Shown here piece by piece: positions 57,799-64,000 of a stretch of DNA of 64,000 nt; the stretch's first letter is position 1, and every line of letters begins with the position of its first letter. The notes beneath the pieces were generated by a model. The model saw only the letters and a program-made list of their open reading frames with translations. It made no database searches and was not told where the DNA came from. The stretch covers positions 62,001-126,000 of the forward strand of contig CM074700.1 in the NCBI GenBank assembly GCA_037367355.1, in the 5' to 3' direction. The position numbers were made by a program, and so were the translations under genes. The DNA comes from Neoscytalidium dimidiatum (lineage: Eukaryota > Ascomycota > Dothideomycetes > Botryosphaeriales > Botryosphaeriaceae).

Positions 57799-59004
57799 TC
57801 ACCGACCACCATCCTCTCCACCTCCCTGCTCCACGCTCTCCCCCGCTCCCACTCCACCCGCCTCCCCCTCCTCCCCTCCAACAGCCACCCCCTCCCTCAA
57901 AAAAACATCCCTGTACGCCCTCGCCCGCCCCCACACCGCCGCGGCATCCCCCCTCCCCTCCACCCTCGCCATCATCCTCCCCAACGCAATCGCCATCAGC
58001 CTGCCCTCGACCTCGCGCCCCGCCCGCCCCGCCTCCTCGACCTCGCGCCGCGCGCCCTCGGCCGCCCGCTCCGCCGCCCCCGCCGCCCGCGCGTGCCCCG
58101 CCGCCCGCTCGTCCAGCACCTGGCTCTGCAGGAAGAGCCGCGAGATCTGCGCCCGCGCGTCGCGCTCCGCCGACCGCGCGCGCGCCGCGTGAGCGGTCGC
58201 CGCGGCGAGGGCGGGCGCGTGCGTGGAGAGGGCGTGGGTCGTCGTCGTGCGGGCGTGGAGGAGGGCGCGTTCGTGCGCGAGCAGGCTGGTGGCGGTGAGG
58301 TGGGTGGGGGAAGGGCTGCGCGGTGGTGGTGGTGGGTGCGGGTTGTCGGGCGATGTTGGTGGTGGTGATGATGATGGTGATGATGATGGTGATGATGGTG
58401 AGGTCGTGAAGAGGTTGGCGATGGTTGTAGTGGCTGGTTTGGGAGAGTTTGTGGTAGTCGTGATCGGAGAGGCGGTCCTCGGCTTGGTTGAGAGGGTTTG
58501 GGTCGAGGAAGTGGGTGGCGTCTTGCGCTTGACGGGCGTCACGGCATTGGTGGGCTCGCGGGTGCCCGGGGTGTTGGTGCTTGAGGCAGGGGCGCTGCTG
58601 CTTGGAGTCGAGGTGGTGGTTTGGGAAAGGCTGATCAGCGGCTGGCTACTGGGTTTGTAGACGGGACGCTGTTGGGTGTTGGGGTTCTGGCGCGCAGGTG
58701 GGCTCTGGATGGCAATTAGCAGCGGTTCTGGTCCTTAACCATGCTTGTTGACTTACAGTGGATGTCTTCGAACTCGATCTGGATGCAGACTCGGCCTTGA
58801 CCTTGAGCATGTGCTGCTGGCTTTGAGTCTGACCGTTCGCTAAGTTCCCGTCATGGTTCTGCTGGTGCAGCTGTTGACGTTGGAGCCCGGTTGGCACTTG
58901 CGGCTGATTGGCTGGCTGTATGGTGTTAGACAGGATGTTCGACTTGTGGGATCTGAGCCACTCACCCGCTTGGTGAATCCACCGGTGGTGTTAGGCAGCG
59001 TCAT
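57799..59004 (-). CDS. Hypothetical low-complexity/coiled-coil protein, 367 aa
   Basis: Three exons on the minus strand (59004-58966, 58915-58757, 58704-57799), with introns of 50 and 52 bp (GTGAGT...ACAG, GTAAGT...CCAG) all in phase 0, give 1,104 nt. The start MTLPNTTGGFTKR is followed by a Gln-rich stretch, a Ser/Thr/Pro-rich disordered middle ('TTTSTPSSSAPASSTNTPGT', 'SPSSPSSSPSSSPPPTSP') and a basic patch 'TPVKRKTPPTS'. From about residue 205 an Ala/Arg/Glu-rich helix runs to about residue 330 ('AAATAHAARARSAERDARAQ', 'EGARREVEEAGRAGREVEGR'), which should form a coiled coil. The Gly/Glu-rich tail has no motif. I do not recognise the family. The basic patch and disorder would fit a nuclear protein. 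The very high GC content explains the many long frames on the opposite strand. Confidence 0.65.
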
Positions 59005-59548
59005 GCGGGGAGGGTGACGTGATGGATGCCCCCTGTTTCCTTCGCTGCTACGACTAAGTGAAGTGTGGTATACTGGAGGCTGACGTTTTGTTAGCCATTA
59101 CCGAAAGTACAGCAACACCATGGGGCGGATTTACTTACGCGCCTATGATCTGGCATAGTGACAATGGGGTGAGACTGAGGGTACGTACAGCTTCGTCGGT
59201 TGGCGAGTGCGTAAGAGCAAGCAGACTGATGCAGAGGTTGAGGAAGGTAAAATATTGGCAATGGTGTGTAGGGTTTGAGAGGAGGGAAAGCTTATGAAGA
59301 GGCACCTGCTGAATGGAGCGGACGGTGCGCACGAGACACTGACTTCACTTCACTGCTGACCCAAGTATCGTTGCCTAAGCGACTTTCTGAATATTTATAA
59401 GAGTTTTGGGGCTAAAGTACACAAGCTGCCCTAAATCTGACGCTCAACTCATAGCTGCGTCCCGCAACCAGCCTGTGAACCTGCTACGCCACCCATCAGT
59501 ATCATTCGCCCTCACCAACATGACGAAGTTGAAACCTGTTGTCGGCAC
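59005..59548. other. Intergenic, possible 5' untranslated exon
   Basis: A minus-strand GTAAGTAAATCC near 59,136-59,125 could be a donor of a 5'-untranslated intron for the preceding gene. Otherwise no gene is seen. Confidence 0.35.
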
Positions 59549-60551
59549 TCAACACTCATGTAACAGCTTCTTCGCCTCAATTGCCTTGTCGACCTCCCGT
59601 TCCTCCTGCAATTCCTGAGATTTTAGACCTTCTTCTGCCTCCGTTGTCTTCTCCTCCATTTTCTTCGCCGCCTTTTCGGTTGCCACTGCCTCCTCGACGC
59701 TCATGTCCGGATGGTTGAGGACTGCTTCGACACAGAAATACCAACGATCTCTGATCAGCTTATACTTCTTCTCCGAGTTCTCTTTCTCCTTTGTGAGCCT
59801 TGCGAACTCTATATTGTCTTCCCTGCCCATGCGTGTAGCCCTGCCAATATCCAGAGACCTCAGCCTTCCTTTGTATCTGTCAAGCCCCTCACGGTACTTC
59901 AGAGTCGCATCCTTAGTATTGCCCTCTAAAAATTCCTGAATGCGAGTCGCGGCCTCCATCATCTCCGGCTCCACGTCCATCTCGGAAAGCCTGTCCTTCA
60001 AGAAATAGGCATCTTTCTTCGACTGCAAGAACTCGTCGAACTTGGCAAGGTTACCCTCTTTCTGCCCTAGAGCTTCATCCAGCGCTTCCTGGTGCATGCG
60101 ATCCTTCCGCTTCCGGTCCTCGTCGATCTTGTCAAACGCGTTGATCCTGACCGATAGCGTGGCTTTCTCCGCCATCCACTCACGAGGGTACATGGCATGT
60201 GGGATCGGGCGTCTGTACGTGCCGTCTGTGTTGTTGACCTTCTTGATAGCTTGCAATACCTGCTCGTCTCCGTACGTCACCTACGCGGATTTTTTTTTTT
60301 CAGCTACGGTCTACCACGACAAGTGTGCGGCTGCTTACAAGCAAGTACTCCGTCAGCGACATCGCATCGACTTTCCCTAGGTATTCGTAGAGACCTATTC
60401 CAGGATCCTGGTACTCTTGGCGGTATTTGGCCTCAAGCTCATCATCGAGCTGTGGGTATGTTAGCACACATACTGTACGATACGAGCGAAGAATTTGACT
60501 GACGTTGTGGCGAGCCAGGTTGCTCATCATGTCCTTGAAGTGGCTTCCCAT
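59549..60551 (-). CDS. Hypothetical charged helical protein, 296 aa
   Basis: Three exons, 60551-60504, 60449-60339 and 60280-59549, have introns of 54 and 58 bp (GTCAGT...CACAG; GTAAGC...CGTAG), all in phase 0, giving 891 nt. ATG 60551 has a good context (TTACCATGG). The protein begins MGSHFKDMMSNLARHN, continues 'DDELEAKYRQEYQDPGIGLY' and 'YGDEQVLQAIKKVNNTDGTY', and then becomes almost entirely charged helix with Lys, Arg and Glu ('RINAFDKIDEDRKRKDRMHQ', 'YKGRLRSLDIGRATRMGRED', 'KKMEEKTTEAEEGLKSQELQ'). It has no signal peptide, membrane segment or known catalytic motif. The composition suggests a scaffold or RNA/ribosome-associated coiled-coil protein, but that is only inference. A different frame just upstream (60,810-60,560) might be an untranslated leader or a missed 5' exon. 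Confidence 0.7.
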
Positions 60552-62071
60552 GGTAACGAATATGATGCACTTGCTTTGTGGGTTCAGCAACAGCGATGGG
60601 TTCAGTGGCGTAAGCAGTCTTGACGGATACCGCCGGGGAGTTGGCGCGACTTGGTGCAGTGACTACGAATTGAGTCTGGGGCTGGACGATGTTGTTCTGG
60701 TGGAGGAGAAAGTTGGCAGCTGTAGGAAACAAGCAGGACTTATATACCTGCAGGTATTCATCAGCACCTTCAGCTGCAGTGCATGTGTGCGCTACAAGAT
60801 GACGAATCACAACTTGGGTTCCTCGACTTTGGAATACTCACCCACGCTGCAATCAACAACAGCTATGGGTAGAAGCTCAATCACCTTGCTGATTTGTTCA
60901 TAACGACTCACAAATATCGGCAAGGGACCTGCATTGTCTCAGACTTCATATTCTGACCGAATTATCCATAAAATCACTTCGTTCCTCGACAGGTAAATTT
61001 AGAGTCCCTAGTTCCTCATCAGCAACTCTCATTACTCTTAATCTGTGTAAGCTCCCCCCTCATTCCTTCAATATTTCCGTACGTCGCCTTCTTCCTCCCG
61101 CTCAACCGTAAGGGCTCAAAGATACTAACAATCAACCGAGGGTGGTCCTTCGACCCACCTCCCCATTGGTCCCAATTTCTGCTTCTCTTATCTTCTCCGT
61201 TGCTTGATTGAGTAAGCTCAGCGTCATAGGTTGGATAAATTCCACCTGCAGTACACTTCCATTTCACCACGCTGCTTTCTTTTACCGCCATGCCCATCTC
61301 CTCTATCCGCATACTCCCCCCACTGCTCATCACCTTCCCCTTCTTTCCCTGCCAACGCACAACACCTAGGTGCTCGCTGTCGTTGTTTCGCTTTCTTTGC
61401 CCTTGTCGCTACTGAAGGTGAGGGTGTTTCTTTTGGTATCTGCGGTCGTGTGAGCTACTGGATTTTCTCGTTTGCAGCATTGTTGTTGCGGGAAGCGGAA
61501 GGGTGGTCCGACGATCTGGGTCAAGAAAAAAAAAAAAAGAGCTTCTGGCCTCGGCAATGGCTAGAAAATTGACAATACAACTCGCCAGCGCTGTCGGGAC
61601 CTATCGGAGCAAGGATAGAGAGTTTCTTGTGCGGTGCGGCCAAAGCGAGACGCATACGCGATGGCCTGCGTCTTTATCAGCGCCGAGAGCCTGGGTGGCG
61701 GATGGAAGAGCTGGCGTTTTATTGCTGGTAGCTTCAAGTGGGTGTAGCTTAAATGTCTATACATATGGGGTGATTCTCCGTCAGCAAGGTGATAGACGGC
61801 AATATATTGTAATATGGACTTGATATCGTTAAATGTTATTTTGCAATCGCTACCACCAACCCGTCCACCAAAGCAGGTGGCCCTCTCCTTCATTTTCAAG
61901 TGCCCTGTATTTGCCCTCTGAATAGGCCGCCTGGCACGTCTCCCTCTTCCGCTTCCAATATAGGGCTTATCGCATGAGACCTCAGAGACGCAGGCTTGCT
62001 ACATAAAAATTGACGTCCAAATTTCCATCACTTCGGATCTTGCAATTATTCATAAATGCTCATCTCCTCGT
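60552..62071. other. Intergenic stretch with one possible small gene
   Basis: The minus-strand frame 61,360-61,019 (113 codons, 'MRWQGKKGKVMSSGGSMRIE' at its start) is open but shows no domain. A plus-strand frame at 61,231-61,572 overlaps it. An A-rich run lies near 61,525-61,538. No gene is strong enough to call. Confidence 0.4.
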
Positions 62072-62854
62072 CTAGTCCTGAGATTGGGGCTGAGAAGTCA
62101 GGGAATCAATGGTCGAGGAGTCATCTGCGCTGTTCACTCCCTCCTGGATGCTCCGCTCCTGCTTGACGATCACTTCCTTCTTCAGCGACGAACACAGCGG
62201 TTCGAGCTTCCATCCAAATGTATTCGCAATCTCTTTGAGGCACTGCTGTGGATCATCCTGCTCGAGGATGTGAGATATTACCTTCGATAAGCCGCTTTGT
62301 TTCTTGGCAAGCTCTAGCTGGGACGCGAGCTCCTGGTTCCTGGTCTCCATAGGCTGAAGTTCTCCGTAGAGGCGGCGCCTCTTAACCTCAAGCGAGCGAA
62401 GCTCCATTTCCGTCTCCTTGCACTCTTTATCCTTAGCATCGTATGCCTTGTTGGCTTCTCGGATCCGCTTCTGGGTGTAGTTTATTTTGTTGAGGTCATC
62501 CTTCCTTCGCCTCGCGTTCTCGCATTTGAGCTGTGCTAGATCGACCAGCCCGGAAAGGTATCTGTTTGTGGAGCAGCTGTTATTCACAGTCTCTCGGAAC
62601 TTGTCAATTCTCTTCCTAACAGGAACGGCGTTCATACCCGGAGACGGTGCTGTCTGGAGTTCCGAATCGGTCATGCGGGAGACTTTGGTGACCGGTGTCA
62701 CCTTCCTTGTCGGTGGACAGGGCCTCAAAGAATCATGCGACGATACTGCTGTCGGTGATGTAGAACGTGACTCGGATGGGGTATCTGCATTTGCCAGACG
62801 AGAGACGTTGGGAACTCCTTCGGGTTGAGGGGTGGAGCAGATTCTTGACGCCAT
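62072..62854 (-). CDS. Hypothetical coiled-coil protein with Ser/Thr-rich N-terminus, 260 aa
   Basis: A single-exon minus-strand frame. The first ATG is at 62854 (MASRICSTPQPEGVPNVSRL); the open frame extends a few codons upstream but begins with TTG, so I start at the ATG. Residues 1-80 are disordered and rich in Ser/Thr/Pro ('SRSTSPTAVSSHDSLRPCPP'). From about residue 85 a long coiled coil follows ('RRRKDDLNKINYTQKRIREA', 'KDKECKETEMELRSLEVKRR', 'NQELASQLELAKKQSGLSKV'). A conserved-looking globular piece 'ANTFGWKLEPLCSSLKKEV' follows. The end carries VKQE, a sumoylation-type site, and an Asp/Ser-rich tail. The layout (disordered N-terminus, central coil) is common in kinetochore, spindle-pole or chromatin adaptor proteins, but I cannot assign it. 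Confidence 0.7.
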   Translation of the reverse strand: MASRICSTPQPEGVPNVSRLANADTPSESRSTSPTAVSSHDSLRPCPPTRKVTPVTKVSRMTDSELQTAPSPGMNAVPVRKRIDKFRETVNNSCSTNRYLSGLVDLAQLKCENARRRKDDLNKINYTQKRIREANKAYDAKDKECKETEMELRSLEVKRRRLYGELQPMETRNQELASQLELAKKQSGLSKVISHILEQDDPQQCLKEIANTFGWKLEPLCSSLKKEVIVKQERSIQEGVNSADDSSTIDSLTSQPQSQD

Positions 62855-64000
62855 AATTTTCGATGTCGGTGACAAGTGGCAGGGCTATGAGGCGAAGCAG
62901 GTGAGCAAGAAGAGACGCTGGAAGCACTCTTCTGGAAAGAACTTGGACGTCAACTGGGCACCAGGTGATTAGGGAATGCAGCGTGACATCCAACAAATCT
63001 ACCTCCAGCCTCGCCCTTGCGCGTTACGGCAGCATCCAGACGGAACACCTTCTTGTCGTTGATGGAGGAATGTGCTTTTCGAGGGCGGCGACGATCTAGT
63101 AGGCGTTATCTTTGGTGTACCAGCGGCGAAGTGAGAAGCGTTTGAGAGGGACTAGCCGTGTCACTGAGGAATTCAGCGACGCGGCGGTCAAGTCTTATGT
63201 CGGGAACAGTGGTGCTGTGCTGCAGGATCCTCAGCCGAACGCGGCTCCATATCTGGAATGAGCTGATCCATAGGAGGAAAGTAGAAAGTGAGGAAGAAAG
63301 ATGTCATGAGCCAGCAGCACAACACAGCGACAACTACGAGAAGCGCGCACCTGTCTCCATGACCGGGATCAAAAGTCCCATCTGGACAGAGTAGGATGAG
63401 GTCAGGAGCATGGATATCCGACATCCTCGATGCACAATGCCGAGGGGATAACTATCAAACAATACTGATGCAGCGATACCATGGCCCGTGAGAAGCCTAC
63501 CTATTCATTTTGCCTACAGCAGCGGTCGCTTCCCCGCCCCCCGTGGTGTAGTCGGCTCCATGAAGGTGGCGGAGAAGAGAAGTGTACGCGTGTCGACGCC
63601 TCACTGCCAAATCGCCAAGTAGCTCCTCATCAGCTACAAGCGTTGAGTAGCACGTAGATAGCTGGAAAAGTGGTTCGGTTCAAAACTTTGGCTTGGAGGA
63701 AAGTTGAAGGCCGCGTAAACATTCTTGGCTTTCTCATCGCGGCGCATGAACATGGGTAGCGATGAATGCACGATGGATGCTCTAGGGCAGAAGCTGCTAC
63801 AACGATGCCGTGTCCTGGGGAAACGGGTCGAAACGGTTAGCAGAGAACAGAGCGAGCTTGAAGTGGAGGTAAAACAGCGGTGGCCAGCTGATCAGGCCGT
63901 CCGCCACGGAGGGCTGTGAGGGCAGCGGGCGCACCGTGTACGTATCATAGCGGCTGAGTCTCGAGTGTTCTAAGCTAGAGCTTGGCCTCGCATGAAGAAC
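62855..64000. other. Right end: small unassigned frames
   Basis: A minus-strand frame 63,424-63,188 (78 codons) contains one strong hydrophobic helix ('CALLVVVAVLCCWLMTSFF') and could be a small membrane protein or a coding exon. A plus-strand frame from ATG 63,749 ('MNMGSDECTMDALGQKLLQR') looks like the first exon of a gene leaving the window, with a possible donor AACG|GTTAGC near 63,836. Neither can be confirmed. Confidence 0.35.

Noticed and set aside
56411..58298. Long plus-strand frames at 56,411-57,316 and 57,390-58,298
   Set aside because: Pro/Ser/Arg/Ala-rich low-complexity text over GC-rich intergenic and antisense DNA, with no domain or splice support.

Overview
The window reads as a nuclear contig from a filamentous ascomycete (Pezizomycotina). 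The right-hand third carries ordinary fungal genes with short introns (about 50-160 bp, GT...AG, several with CTGAC/CTAAC-like branch sites). A Zn2Cys6 regulator, an MCT-type transporter and an ERp38-type PDI point to the same group. The left and centre carry the signature of repeat-induced point mutation (RIP): CpA/TpG has been replaced by TpA, and most in-frame stops are TAG or TAA where CAG, CAA or TGG would fit. A dothideomycete is plausible, but the sequence alone does not settle the class.

Layout. (1) 1-16,980: mixed-composition, gene-poor, moderately RIPed accessory DNA. It holds a ~180-bp tandem repeat, two diverged copies of a Tad1-like LINE ORF1, a broken chromodomain gene, two inverted DUF3435 (tyrosine-recombinase / Starship-captain-type) pseudogenes at 4.1-6.4 kb (+) and 16.1-14.1 kb (-), a small Cys-rich gene, a coiled-coil/PPxY pseudogene and a protein-kinase pseudogene. 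(2) 16,980-38,890: extremely AT-rich DNA almost without CpA/TpG. It contains a 5'-truncated Ty3/gypsy pol on the plus strand, a pair of ~720-bp inverted repeats around a gag remnant, about 8.8 kb of unclassified degenerate repeat, and a structurally complete but mutated 6.57-kb gypsy element. That element has 384-bp LTRs, the target duplication CTCTA and a polypurine tract, and it sits in a 9-bp minisatellite. (3) 38,890-43,600: a gene-poor margin with a Zn2Cys6 regulator broken by one TAG, and a tRNA-Val(AAC). (4) 43,600-64,000: a conventional gene-rich block, with every confident gene on the minus strand: ERp38-type PDI, a WD40/zinc-ribbon protein, ribonucleotide reductase small subunit, an MCT-type MFS transporter, a zinc alcohol dehydrogenase and three hypothetical proteins.

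The genes in block 4 do not look like a pathway cluster. They serve separate functions (ER oxidative folding, dNTP synthesis, monocarboxylate-type transport, alcohol/aldehyde redox), and the MFS and ADH genes are neighbours without clear linkage. The most distinctive observations are three ACGCGT (MCB/MBF-type) boxes packed into one intron of the ribonucleotide reductase gene, the inverted pair of captain-like recombinase relics, and RIP damage that can be read residue by residue, including a zinc knuckle whose four ligands are all tyrosine and a regulator broken by a single CAG-to-TAG-type change at the edge of the AT-rich block. All gene models come from splice signals and frame continuity read by eye.
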